Shown here one piece after another: positions 26,848 through 34,889 of a stretch of DNA of 37,750 nt. The translations under genes and the position numbers were made by a program. This stretch comes from DATKMK01 sp035541895. Its GTDB lineage: Bacteria > Desulfobacterota > Binatia > HRBIN30 > JACQVA1. Location of the stretch: positions 1 through 37,750 of the forward strand of contig DATKMK010000041.1 in assembly GCA_035541895.1 (NCBI GenBank). Direction: 5' to 3'. Position 1 is the stretch's first letter. Each line of letters starts with the position of its first letter. Below the pieces are notes generated by a model. The model made no database searches and was not told the DNA's origin. It saw only the letters and a list, made by a program, of their open reading frames with translations.

Positions 26848-27366
26848 GTGAGCCCCTTGGACAATGCGGTGCTGATGAGCGTGGGCGGACTGACGCTCGA
26901 TCCCGTCACCAAAACCCCGATTGTGATCCTGAAGGATCCAGACAACAAAGTGAATCTGCCGATTTGGATCGGGTTGCTCGAGGCTACCGCAATGGCCACG
27001 GAGTTGGAAGGCATCAAGATGGCGCGGCCGATGACCCACGATCTGTTGCGGACCGTCATCGGCGAGCTGGGCGCCGAGGTCGACCGGGTCGAGATCACCG
27101 ATCTGAAGGACAACACCTACTTCGCGGTGATTCACCTGCGGGTCAACGGCGACCAGCGGGTGATCGATTCGCGCCCGAGCGACGCGATCTCGCTGGCGCT
27201 GCGCACCAAGAGCCCGATCTACGTCGCCAAGCACGTGCTGGAAACGTCGACGGTGCTGCAACAGATGGATGAAGATTCCCCCTCGAACCTTTCGAACGTC
27301 GCGCGCGACAAGTGGTCCGAGATCCTCGAAAAGATGACGCCGGACGACTTCAAGTACAAGATGTAG
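26848..27366 (+). CDS. Bifunctional nuclease family (DUF151) protein
   Basis: The 172-aa protein matches the BFN/DUF151 fold: LTLDPVTKTPIVILKDPDN, LPIWIGLLEATAMATELEGI, PMTHDLLRTVIGELGA, and RPSDAISLALRTKSPIYV. Members have been reported as DNases/RNases in plants and structurally characterised in Thermotoga; the bacterial role is poorly known. GTG 26848 is chosen, but TTG 26857 and ATG 26875 are also possible and no start has a strong ribosome binding site. It lies 70 bp after the VWA gene on the same strand. Confidence 0.88.
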   Translation: MSPLDNAVLMSVGGLTLDPVTKTPIVILKDPDNKVNLPIWIGLLEATAMATELEGIKMARPMTHDLLRTVIGELGAEVDRVEITDLKDNTYFAVIHLRVNGDQRVIDSRPSDAISLALRTKSPIYVAKHVLETSTVLQQMDEDSPSNLSNVARDKWSEILEKMTPDDFKYKM

Positions 27367-27411
27367 TTTCGCGCCGTCTGATCCCCCAATCGATTCGATC
27401 CTGTTTCTACC

Positions 27412-28071
27412 GTGTCACGACCTGCCCGCATTCGCCGCAAAGACCTCAAGCGGCCCGACGAGTTCGTCACCATCAGCGCCCGCGCGCTCGGCTGGGCGCG
27501 GACACACCAGCGCAACCTCGCCATCGCCGGCACCGCGCTCGCCATCGCCATTGTCGGTACGGCCGTGTTCTTTGCGGTGCGCCAGGCGCGTCTCCGCGAT
27601 GCCAACGTCGATCTCGGGCGCGCCTTGGTTTTGTATCGCGATGCGGCGAAGGCCACCGACGCGAGCAATCAACTCGCCGAGGTCGGCCGGCGCTGGAGCG
27701 GGACCTCGCCGGGCGACGTTGCCACGCTGCTGGCCGGCGCCAGCGATCTTCGTCGCGACAACACCGACAGCGCGGTGGCAGCGCTGCAGGAGGTTGGGGC
27801 GCGCGACTGGCCACCGTACGTGAAGCAACAGATTCTGTTGAACCTCGGCTACGCGTTCGAAAAGAAAGGGCAGGGCGCCGAAGCCATCAGCAAGTACGCC
27901 GAAGCCTCGTCGCTTGACGGCCCGTACACCTTCGACGCGCTCCTCGCCGAAGCCCGCGTGCAGGAAGCGACCGACAAGACCAAGTCGCGGGCGCTTTACG
28001 AGCGCCTCAAACGCGACTTCCCGGATTCGCCCGAAAAAGACTTCATCGAAGCGAAGCTCGCTGCCAATTGA
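27412..28071 (+). CDS. Membrane-anchored TPR-like protein
   Basis: The 219-aa protein has a basic cytoplasmic N-terminus, one membrane helix (about residues 37-56, NLAIAGTALAIAIVGTAVFF), and a helical repeat domain resembling the YfgM/TPR_21 type (LLNLGYAFEKKGQGAEAISK, TKSRALYERLKRDFPDSPE). Such proteins often join periplasmic chaperones or the Sec machinery; that is family knowledge, not shown here. It starts at GTG 27412, 45 bp after the BFN gene, and converges on the beta-propeller gene with a 19-bp gap. Confidence 0.75.
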   Translation: MSRPARIRRKDLKRPDEFVTISARALGWARTHQRNLAIAGTALAIAIVGTAVFFAVRQARLRDANVDLGRALVLYRDAAKATDASNQLAEVGRRWSGTSPGDVATLLAGASDLRRDNTDSAVAALQEVGARDWPPYVKQQILLNLGYAFEKKGQGAEAISKYAEASSLDGPYTFDALLAEARVQEATDKTKSRALYERLKRDFPDSPEKDFIEAKLAAN

Positions 28072-28090
28072 GCAACGTCTTTGTTCCGCC

Positions 28091-29329
28091 TTACCTGCGG
28101 CGGCGCAGCCACCACAGACCTGCTGGAAGCAGACACAGCAGCGCTGAACTCGCGGCGGTCAAGTCTCCGATCGCGCAGCCGCCGGTCGCTGATGTTGTCC
28201 CGGTGGTCGCGGTGGTCGGATGGGCCGCAGCGCTGCTCGGGGCTAGCGTTGCGGTTGGTACTCCGTTCGCGGTCGGATCGACGCCCGACGTTCGGGCGCC
28301 ACTTGGCGCCGCGGTCGGTGGTGCCGCTGCGGAGGCCGCGCAGTTTCCTCCACCGACGGCAACGGCGAACGGCCGGTGACCGACCGCGATGGTCGCCATG
28401 ATCTGATTGCGCGACGCCCGGTTGATGACCGAGACTGTATCGGAACCCGAGTTGGCGACGTAGGTGTATGCGCGCACGCGGTTGGGAACATGTGCCACCG
28501 CCGCCGGCTGGTCGCCGACGGCGATTAAGGCGTGAACGACATCGGTGCGTGTGGGAATGATCGAGACGATCGGCGCGCCGAAATTGGTGACGTAGGCGAA
28601 CCGCCCATCGGGGGTAACACTGATGCCGCTCGGCCTCAAGCTCAGACCAATCGTGCCGGTGACCGTATTCGTGCCGGTGTCGATCACCGAAATGTTGAAC
28701 GAACCGAAATTCGCGATGTAGAGCCGTCCATCCCGAGCGAACGCCATCCGGCCGGGTCGGGCGCCGACAGGGATCTTTGCCGTAACCGTGTTGGTCCCGC
28801 GATCGATGACCGAGACGCTTCCGAGCGACGCCGCATGTGTCACGTAAGCCCACGAACCCCAGACCGCGACATTCTCAGGAATCGGATCGACTGGAATGGT
28901 TGCAATCACCCGGGCGGTTCCGACCTCGATTACGGAAACGCTGCCGCCTTGTTTGTTCGTTACATACGCGAGCGACTCGGGAATGTCCGGATCTGCGGTA
29001 TCGAGACCCGGCGGCCGCGCAATCCCGACCGGACCGGCGCCAACCGCGACTCTGCCGGCGACCGTCTGTGTGTTCGGGTCGATGAGCGAGACATCATTCG
29101 AGCCGAAGTTGGTGACGCAGGTAAATCCACCGTAGGCGCTGGTCACAATCCCATTCGGGTTGCGCCCGACCAGAATGGTTTTGGTGACGGTGTTGGTGAA
29201 CACGTCTATTACCGAAACCGTGTCCGACCCGAGGTTGACGACATACACGCACGACTGTGCCGCAAGCGTTCCGGAGGAGAAATGAAGGAAGGCGAGCAGC
29301 ACGATGCTGCCGACCGATAACCTCTGCAT
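28091..29329 (-). CDS. Secreted YVTN-type beta-propeller protein with MYXO-CTERM-like tail
   Basis: The 412-aa protein has a signal peptide (QRLSVGSIVLLAFLHFSSG...AAQS). About seven YVTN repeats follow (VYVVNLGSDTVSVIDVFTNT, FAYVTNFGAPIVSII), the blades of a propeller. A Thr/Ala/Pro/Ser-rich linker lies at about residues 325-382. The end is GGCAIGD (Cys385), a hydrophobic helix (LLCLLPAGLWWL), and RRRR: a tripartite sorting tail like MYXO-CTERM. The Cys is probably a lipid or sorting site on the cell surface (inference). ATG 29329 gives a standard signal peptide; ATG 29359 or TTG 29371 would add 10 or 14 residues. Confidence 0.88.
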   Translation of the reverse strand: MQRLSVGSIVLLAFLHFSSGTLAAQSCVYVVNLGSDTVSVIDVFTNTVTKTILVGRNPNGIVTSAYGGFTCVTNFGSNDVSLIDPNTQTVAGRVAVGAGPVGIARPPGLDTADPDIPESLAYVTNKQGGSVSVIEVGTARVIATIPVDPIPENVAVWGSWAYVTHAASLGSVSVIDRGTNTVTAKIPVGARPGRMAFARDGRLYIANFGSFNISVIDTGTNTVTGTIGLSLRPSGISVTPDGRFAYVTNFGAPIVSIIPTRTDVVHALIAVGDQPAAVAHVPNRVRAYTYVANSGSDTVSVINRASRNQIMATIAVGHRPFAVAVGGGNCAASAAAPPTAAPSGARTSGVDPTANGVPTATLAPSSAAAHPTTATTGTTSATGGCAIGDLTAASSALLCLLPAGLWWLRRRR

Positions 29330-29371
29330 CGGATCGTTCTTGTAACCGCTGTCGCGCATATTCTTCGGCAA

Positions 29372-29729
29372 AGGTGGCTTCCGTCCGAAAAGCTCGCGGC
29401 GCGATCATCATGGCCACAGCGTGCAAGGTTTTTGAAGCGAATTCTGATGGAAGGGTGCGGCCGGTATGAACTCGCGTGTCGACAAGCGACCCCTGCCCAG
29501 ACTATGCTACGCACGTTATCATAAGGGCGAGGCAGAGAGCGCAAGCGCTTCAATCTCCTAGTTGATCCGGGCAGATCGTCGGGTGCCAGACTTCGTCAAA
29601 CAGAGGAAGAACGGAGAGTATGACCGCCGCGACGCCGGCGACGCGTTTGGCCAAGACACATATTCCCGATTGTTGAGGTGGCCCGACATCGCTGGTCGGT
29701 ACAGACGCCTGTGCCGTCGCTGGCCGCGC
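29372..29729. other. Gap of about 360 bp with no convincing gene
   Basis: This stretch between the beta-propeller start and the small membrane gene is less GC-rich than its surroundings. It has a small hairpin AGCG-CAAG-CGCT near 29538-29549 and an 18-codon plus-strand frame from ATG 29620 with GGAG 3 nt upstream. No promoter, RNA gene or repeat stands out. Confidence 0.4.
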
Positions 29730-29945
29730 ATGAAAACGGCCGAGCGGTGGCAGAGCTCGGTGGCCGTCCTAATCATGCTTGTAACGCACGCGTACGCAAT
29801 TTTCGCATACGGCCAGTGGAGCACCATGGACAAGACCCTCGACATGCTGAGGGACCAAGCAGCGGCTGCGCGGGATCAGGCTGCTGCGTCCAGAGCGCAG
29901 GCGGAATTGAGCAGGGTGGCATACGGCCCCCATCCAGCGACATAA
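29730..29945 (+). CDS. Small membrane protein with coiled-coil tail, probably truncated
   Basis: From ATG 29730 a 71-aa protein begins KTAERWQSSVAVLIMLVTHA with one membrane helix, then YGQWSTMDKTL and an Ala/Gln/Arg coiled coil (RDQAAAARDQAAASRAQAEL). It stops abruptly after SRVAYGPHPAT. The layout matches the N-terminus of a common type of membrane protein in which such a helix and coiled coil precede a soluble domain, so a 3' deletion is likely. No clear ribosome binding site. It converges on the dNTPase gene with 21 bp between stops. Confidence 0.45.
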   Translation: MKTAERWQSSVAVLIMLVTHAYAIFAYGQWSTMDKTLDMLRDQAAAARDQAAASRAQAELSRVAYGPHPAT

Positions 29946-29966
29946 CGTATCTTATCGGACATTATG

Positions 29967-31109
29967 CTACACGCGCTCCTGCGGATCGAAGAGCTTTCGG
30001 TGCTCGTCGAGCGCGAAGCGGTCCGTCATTCCGGCGATGTAGTCGGCCACTACCCTGGCCAGGGAATCGCGCTCGCTGACGCGCCGATGGATGTGCGGCG
30101 GGAGTTGTTCGGGTTCGCTCATGTAGGCGCGGAACAGGTCCGCGATCACGCGCTGAACCTTGGTCATCATTCGCACTACGCGATGGTGACGGTACATTCG
30201 GTCCAGGAGAAACGCTTTCAGTTCTAGCCGGCGCTCTTCGAGATCCGGCGATAGACTCACCAACGGTTGTCCGTGACGCCGCACGGCGGCGACGTCGGCG
30301 ATCGTCAGCGCGGCGATGTGGCCGCGCACGGTCGCGATCAGATCGGTCACCCACTGATCGATCATCAGTCGGATCGCCTGGTAGCGCTCGACGTGGGCGT
30401 CGGTTCCGGGATAGCGGTCGCGCACCGTCGTGATCGCCTCGTTCCACGCACGGACGGTTTCCAGCTCATGCGCATCCAGCAGCCCCGACTGCAGCCCGTC
30501 GTCGATGTCGTGGCTGTTGTAAGCGATCTCGTCAGCGTAGTCGACGATCTGAATCTCCAAACACGGGGCCTCGCCGGGCGCGTAGTCGCGCGCCAGCGGG
30601 CGATCGTACGGTGGCGAGTGCTTCACGATCCCTTCGCGCAACTCCCAGGTGAGATTGAGCCCGCGGAAGTTGGGATACCGCTCTTCGAGATAGTCGACGA
30701 TGCGCAGGCTCTGCGCGTTGTGCTCGAAGCCCCCGTGCGCCGCCATCAGCTCGTCGAGGATGCGTTCGCCGGCGTGACCGAACGGCGTGTGCCCAAGATC
30801 GTGCGCCAGCGCCGCGGCCTCGGCCAACTCCTCGTTGAGATGCAACTCGCGCGCGATCGTGCGCGCGATCTGCGCGGCTTCCATCGTATGCGTCAGCCGT
30901 GTGCGATAGTAGTCGCCTTCGTGATTGACGAAGACCTGGGTCTTGTACTCCAGGCGCCGGAACGCGACCGAGTGTATGATGCGGTCTCGGTCGCGCTGGA
31001 ACGCTAGGCGAAACGGATGATCCGGCTCGGCGAACGCGCGGCCCCGACTGGCCGCGCTCCGCATCGCATACGGCGCCAAATGCGCTTCGGTGTCGGCGAT
31101 CGACCCCAT
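29967..31109 (-). CDS. dgt: Deoxyguanosinetriphosphate triphosphohydrolase-like protein
   Basis: The 380-aa HD-domain enzyme hydrolyses dNTPs to deoxynucleoside and triphosphate in its family. The HD metal ligands are visible: His74 in YRTRLTHTMEAAQIA, His103-Asp104 in LAHDLGHTPFGHAG, and a later Asp in QIVDYADEIAYNSHD. AFRRLEYKTQVFVNHEGD is a strong family block. ATG 31109 is chosen because the domain starts soon after; an upstream GTG-type start would lie within the promoter. The length fits the shorter dGTPase-like subgroup. Its promoter ends 7 nt from the start codon. Confidence 0.93.
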   Translation of the reverse strand: MGSIADTEAHLAPYAMRSAASRGRAFAEPDHPFRLAFQRDRDRIIHSVAFRRLEYKTQVFVNHEGDYYRTRLTHTMEAAQIARTIARELHLNEELAEAAALAHDLGHTPFGHAGERILDELMAAHGGFEHNAQSLRIVDYLEERYPNFRGLNLTWELREGIVKHSPPYDRPLARDYAPGEAPCLEIQIVDYADEIAYNSHDIDDGLQSGLLDAHELETVRAWNEAITTVRDRYPGTDAHVERYQAIRLMIDQWVTDLIATVRGHIAALTIADVAAVRRHGQPLVSLSPDLEERRLELKAFLLDRMYRHHRVVRMMTKVQRVIADLFRAYMSEPEQLPPHIHRRVSERDSLARVVADYIAGMTDRFALDEHRKLFDPQERV

Positions 31110-31116
31110 CGGTCGA

Positions 31117-31146
31117 CTTATATGCTTCGCCGGCTCGACCGGGCAA
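31117..31146 (-). promoter_or_regulatory. Promoter of the dgt-like gene, leaderless geometry
   Basis: On the minus strand TTGCCC (31146-31141) and TATAAG (31122-31117) are 18 nt apart. Seven bases separate the -10 box from ATG 31109, so transcription would start essentially at the start codon. No Shine-Dalgarno precedes that ATG. Confidence 0.45.
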
Positions 31147-31153
31147 GCCGGCG
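31128..31153. repeat. Perfect 8-bp inverted repeat overlapping the dgt promoter
   Basis: CGCCGGCT (31128-31135) and AGCCGGCG (31146-31153) are perfect complements around a 10-nt spacer. The repeat spans the promoter spacer and reaches the outer base of the -35 box, a place where a repressor could act; it may equally be a plain hairpin. Confidence 0.4.
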
Positions 31154-31226
31154 GCCGACGTGCGCTCCGTGTGCCGAGGTACAACGTCGCTTGCGTGGCG
31201 TGTCACGCAATGCGAAGAACGGTTGC

Positions 31227-31730
31227 ATGCTCCCGCGCGCGTATGCGCTGACCGAGTCTGATCGCGTCGCCGAAACGCTGGCGGTCATCCTCGAATCGGC
31301 GTGCGAGGTATGCTGGCTTCACCCGCGACGCGAGAGAACCTCGTCTCCCCTGCCCCGTCCCGCCGTCGTGATCGACGCGCGCACGCCATCGAATCAGCGC
31401 GCGGACGATGCGCTGGCGAACTGGCCGGGCGTCCCGACCATCCGCCTCGACGTCTCGCCGCAGAGCAGCCCGATCGCCACGCGCGCGGCGATAACCGAAA
31501 TCCTGAGCCGGCGCCGGTCGATGCCGGAGGTTGCCGAAATCGTGCGCGCCATTGCCAATGAGGACTATCTCCATCTCCGGCACCGCCTGGTGGCGCTGCG
31601 CTGCTTGCTGGCGCTGGCCCCTTCAGACGACGACGGTCTACCGGCCTCGACCTGGCGTACGCTTTGTCGCGAGCAGGTGGCGGCGATCGTCGAACGCAGT
31701 GGCGAACTGCTCCGCGGCCGAGTGGGCTGA
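31227..31730 (+). CDS. Hypothetical protein, possibly receiver-like fold
   Basis: The 167-aa protein from ATG 31227 has LTESDRVAETLAVILES, CEVCWLHP, PAVVIDARTP and WPGVPTIRLDV, resembling the strand-helix order of a degenerate response-regulator receiver in which the DAR Asp could sit at the phosphorylation-site position. The C-terminal half is helical (VAEIVRAIANEDYLHLRHRL). Key Asp/Thr/Lys receiver residues are not all present. It is directly followed by a PAS membrane protein gene, the next ATG coming straight after the TGA. No family is certain. Confidence 0.6.
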   Translation: MLPRAYALTESDRVAETLAVILESACEVCWLHPRRERTSSPLPRPAVVIDARTPSNQRADDALANWPGVPTIRLDVSPQSSPIATRAAITEILSRRRSMPEVAEIVRAIANEDYLHLRHRLVALRCLLALAPSDDDGLPASTWRTLCREQVAAIVERSGELLRGRVG

Positions 31731-32252
31731 ATGCAGGCGTTGCTCGCGATTCTCGCCCTGAGCGCGCTGGTGGTCGCGATTGTCGCCGCGCGATCGCAGC
31801 GCCGGCTCTCCGAAGCGGCACAGACCCGCGAGCTGCTGCACGCCGTGACCGCGTCGGCCGAGAGCGAACCAATGCCGGCCGTAGCGCCGAAGCCCCTCTT
31901 GGATCACCTCGACGCCGCGACCGGCTGGATCGTCGCAACCGGCGATGGCGTTTGCGTGCGCATCAGTGACCGTGCCCGTGAAGCGCTCGGTGTCGAAACG
32001 ATCGCGCCGCCGCGGGACCTGTCCCTATCGGATCTCTTCGAGAACGGCGCGGCAACAATGGTTGGCTTGCTGGACGAACTGCGTCGGGACTCGGTCGCAC
32101 CCGCTCGCCGGGTCCATCCGGCGGCGGATCCCACTCGCGCGCTCGAGCTGGCCGGCGTCGCACTGCGCGATCGTCGCGGCAACTTGTGGGGCGCTACCTT
32201 GCTGGTTCGTCCCGACCCGCGCGGCGCGGCGCATCCACTGCTTGCTCGCTGA
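31731..32252 (+). CDS. Membrane-anchored PAS-like protein without kinase domain
   Basis: The 173-aa protein has an N-terminal membrane helix (QALLAILALSALVVAIVAA), a linker, and a PAS-like sensory domain (GDGVCVRISDRAREALGV ... LSLSDLFENG ... ALRDRRGNLWGATLLVRP). It ends without histidine kinase, HAMP or GGDEF parts. It starts immediately after the stop of the previous gene, so the two are cotranslated and may signal together (inference). Its 3' end overlaps the convergent TPR-NTF2 gene by 59 bp. Confidence 0.7.
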   Translation: MQALLAILALSALVVAIVAARSQRRLSEAAQTRELLHAVTASAESEPMPAVAPKPLLDHLDAATGWIVATGDGVCVRISDRAREALGVETIAPPRDLSLSDLFENGAATMVGLLDELRRDSVAPARRVHPAADPTRALELAGVALRDRRGNLWGATLLVRPDPRGAAHPLLAR

Positions 32253-33543
32253 CGATTTGCCATTGTCCGTCGCGACGTTTCCACACCAGGATCTTGCGCC
32301 CGCGCGAGCGCTCGATCGCCGATTGATACGCTTGCTCGAACGTCGTCACCGCTTCGTCGCCGGCGGCGGCCAGCGTCACATCGCGCAGCTCGACAGCGAT
32401 CTCGCCGCTGTGTTCAAAAATTGCCTGCTTGCGCGTCTGCCAGTCGGCACGTGAGCGACCGCGCTCATCGCTGAAGTCGGCCGCATAGAACGCGGCGTAG
32501 GCCACCACATCGCGCGCGGTCCACGCGCGTCGCCATCCTTCGAGGCGCTCGCGAATCGTCTGGGTCGCACTCGCGGTCAGCGCTTCGCTAGCACTGCCTG
32601 CGAGCGCGACGACATCTCGTCCCGGCACCAGCGTCGCGGTCGCCGCCCGAAAGTCCTTGGCATCAAACACCGCCGCGTCGGACGACTTCGTGGTCTTGGT
32701 TACGGACTCGATCGCCCAGCTCATCGCCCGCTGGCTGACCGGATCGGTCATACGCACACTCCACTCGCTGCGCCGCGCCACGCCGCGCAACCCCGGTTGC
32801 GGAATCGCGCCGCGCCACTTCAGCGGCCAGCTCCCGACCGCTACCAGCGCCGTGGCGGTGCGACGATACAGCGTCGCGCGTGCGCTCTTCGGATCCAGCA
32901 ATAGCAACTGTATCCCCTCAGGCTCAACAAGGATCGACGTCTCACTCGGCACGTCGCGCCCTGTGTCCGTCGGTGGCGTAACTTCCGCTCTCGGCGTGGC
33001 GGTCGGTGAGGCCGTCAGACTCGGCTTGGCTGTGGCGGCGGCGGGAGCCGCTAACGTGCTCGCGACCGACGGGCTCACAATGGACCCGGCGAGCTGATCG
33101 GCGCGCGCGAGCAATTCCGGCGACGGCAGATTGGGTCCGGCGACGAGGATCTCACGCGCCCGTGCCGCCAACGCGAGTCGCCTTGGACCATCGGCCACCT
33201 CCGCCGACGCGAGCATTTCCTTGGCAGCCAGACGCACATAGATGGCCGCGAGATTCTGACGCGCGCGATCGTAGTCGGGTCGCAGGGTCAACGCGGTGCG
33301 CAACTCGGGCACCGCATCTTCGTCTCGCCCTTGCAACGCCAGCGCGACGGCGAGGTTGTTGTGGGCTTCGTAGGAATCGGCCGAGACCGCGAGTACCGCG
33401 CGAAAGCGCGCTTCAGCGGCGGCGAAGTCTCGCTCGGTGAGCGCGGCCAACCCGCCTGCAAAGTCGTCGCGACCAGGCGTCGCCGCCAAGGCCGCTGCCA
33501 TTGATCCGAGGACGATCAGACTGGCAACCGCCGTGCGGATCAT
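32194..33543 (-). CDS. Exported TPR protein with C-terminal NTF2-like domain
   Basis: The 449-aa protein has a signal peptide (IRTAVASLIVLGSMAAALA) and TPR units at about residues 25-110 (RDFAAAEARFRAVLAVSADS, YEAHNNLAVALALQGRDEDA). A Thr/Pro/Ala linker leads to a middle domain (ILVEPEGIQLLLLDPKSARA). The C-terminal NTF2/SnoaL-like domain covers about residues 335-435 (GWRRAWTARDVVAYAAFYA, ILVWKRRDGQWQIVSEQ). This Cds6-like domain is common in envelope proteins of proteobacteria. Its ATG overlaps the upstream stop in ATGA, so translation is coupled to the membrane gene. Exact role unknown. Confidence 0.78.
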   Translation of the reverse strand: MIRTAVASLIVLGSMAAALAATPGRDDFAGGLAALTERDFAAAEARFRAVLAVSADSYEAHNNLAVALALQGRDEDAVPELRTALTLRPDYDRARQNLAAIYVRLAAKEMLASAEVADGPRRLALAARAREILVAGPNLPSPELLARADQLAGSIVSPSVASTLAAPAAATAKPSLTASPTATPRAEVTPPTDTGRDVPSETSILVEPEGIQLLLLDPKSARATLYRRTATALVAVGSWPLKWRGAIPQPGLRGVARRSEWSVRMTDPVSQRAMSWAIESVTKTTKSSDAAVFDAKDFRAATATLVPGRDVVALAGSASEALTASATQTIRERLEGWRRAWTARDVVAYAAFYAADFSDERGRSRADWQTRKQAIFEHSGEIAVELRDVTLAAAGDEAVTTFEQAYQSAIERSRGRKILVWKRRDGQWQIVSEQAVDAPRRAGRDEPAR

Positions 33544-34796
33544 GCGTCGGCATTCACCGGCATTTCCGCCGGTGCCTTCGCACGACCAACACCCAACACG
33601 GTCAGCGCGCCGGCGAGGTCGTCGAGCCAGTCAAAATCCGCCCGTGACTCGCTCAGCGCGAACAACACGCCGCGTGTGTTGGCGTTGCCGAACGGAATCG
33701 CACGACCATGGGCGCGCGCGACCGTTTCGCCGGCCGGCGGAATCGATCGCCACATGCCGTCGACCAGTTCTCCGCCAGAATGGATCTCGGTCGCTTGCGC
33801 TCGGCGGGCGGCGCGGACCAGCGGATTCTTCTCGTTTGAAAGAGGAATCGTGGCGTCGCGCAGCGCCGGCGCCAAGGTGCGCCAGCGTTGGTTCCCACTC
33901 GGCGCCCGCGCCGCGATGATGCGCAGCGCTTCCCATTGGATCACCCCGACGCCGACGATGGTCCAGCGCGGATCGGCGAGCGCCGTCACCGCGAGGGCGC
34001 CCTGGCTCGGCGAGAGCACATCGCGCGCCCGCACGATTCGTCCCAGCGCAAGGTAGCGCTTGACTCGAGCGCGCCACGGACGACTGGCGACGGCGATCGC
34101 CAGACCGGCGACGATGATGCTGAGCGCAGCGATGGCGAGCACCCGATCGAGACGAAACCACGCCGGTGCAATCAGTTGGCCGGCATAGGTCGCGTCGACG
34201 GCCAGCCCGAGCGGGATGCGGCTGGGCGGCTCCGGCCAGCCCGCCACGCAAAAGACAATGCCGAGCGCGACACCTGCAATCGCGGCGACGATGACGCGCG
34301 GACCGGCGAGCGCGCATGCCGCGAACAATCCGCTGGCAAGGATAACGCCGGGAAGTGGGTCGACGAGCGCGGTCCGTGCGGTCGCCAGCGTTAGCAGCCA
34401 ACCGGTCGCAATCGCACTGGCGCGCGCCAGCGACGCCGGCAGCGGCTGCAGCAGGAGTACGAGGGCGAGGGCCACCTGGACGACGGCCAATCCGGCAGCA
34501 AGCTCACGAATCGCGGACAGCAAGCCGACGCTGCCGAGCAGCGTAGGTCCAGCGGCGATCGCACCGGTGAGCACCGCGCTGGCAGCGACATGGCCAAACG
34601 GCACCGCCCGGCGCCAATCATCTGCGACAGTCTTCACCAATACCTCGACGCGTGAAGGCGCGGAGCACAGAAACTGCGCGAGCGCCTGCACGTCCTTATG
34701 GCAAACCTGGCATGAGAGTTCCAGAGTCTTCTGCGAGAGAGCCGTCGTGAAGGCGCGCGCGGCAGGCAAATGACAAATTATGGTCTGCGGCGTCAC
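33540..34796 (-). CDS. Polytopic membrane protein of unknown function
   Basis: The 418-aa protein from GTG 34796 has an N-terminal soluble part with CQVCHKDVQALAQFLC, then about six to seven membrane helices (VPFGHVAASAVLTGAIAAG, VALALVLLLQPLPASLA, VIVAAIAGVALGIVFCVAG, and others). A cytoplasmic or periplasmic C-terminal domain covers about residues 275-418. The CxxCH is probably a metal or disulfide site rather than haem, because no signal peptide precedes it. Start choice is uncertain. It forms a coupled pair with the TPR-NTF2 gene. Confidence 0.65.
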   Translation of the reverse strand: MTPQTIICHLPAARAFTTALSQKTLELSCQVCHKDVQALAQFLCSAPSRVEVLVKTVADDWRRAVPFGHVAASAVLTGAIAAGPTLLGSVGLLSAIRELAAGLAVVQVALALVLLLQPLPASLARASAIATGWLLTLATARTALVDPLPGVILASGLFAACALAGPRVIVAAIAGVALGIVFCVAGWPEPPSRIPLGLAVDATYAGQLIAPAWFRLDRVLAIAALSIIVAGLAIAVASRPWRARVKRYLALGRIVRARDVLSPSQGALAVTALADPRWTIVGVGVIQWEALRIIAARAPSGNQRWRTLAPALRDATIPLSNEKNPLVRAARRAQATEIHSGGELVDGMWRSIPPAGETVARAHGRAIPFGNANTRGVLFALSESRADFDWLDDLAGALTVLGVGRAKAPAEMPVNADA

Positions 34797-34889
34797 TTCA
34801 CTAACGCATCACTCCGAGAATTTTACCCGCCGGCATTCGCCGAACACGGCATGGAGGTTGCGTAACCTGCGAATGGGCAAGGCTATCCG

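Noticed and set aside
29520..29580. Short hairpin-rich stretch considered as a tRNA
   Set aside because: No T-loop GTTCGAATC-like sequence, no acceptor stem complement and no CCA end can be found.
33540..34796. CxxCH motif considered as a c-type cytochrome haem site
   Set aside because: No signal peptide precedes it, no other cytochrome features are present and no maturation genes are nearby.
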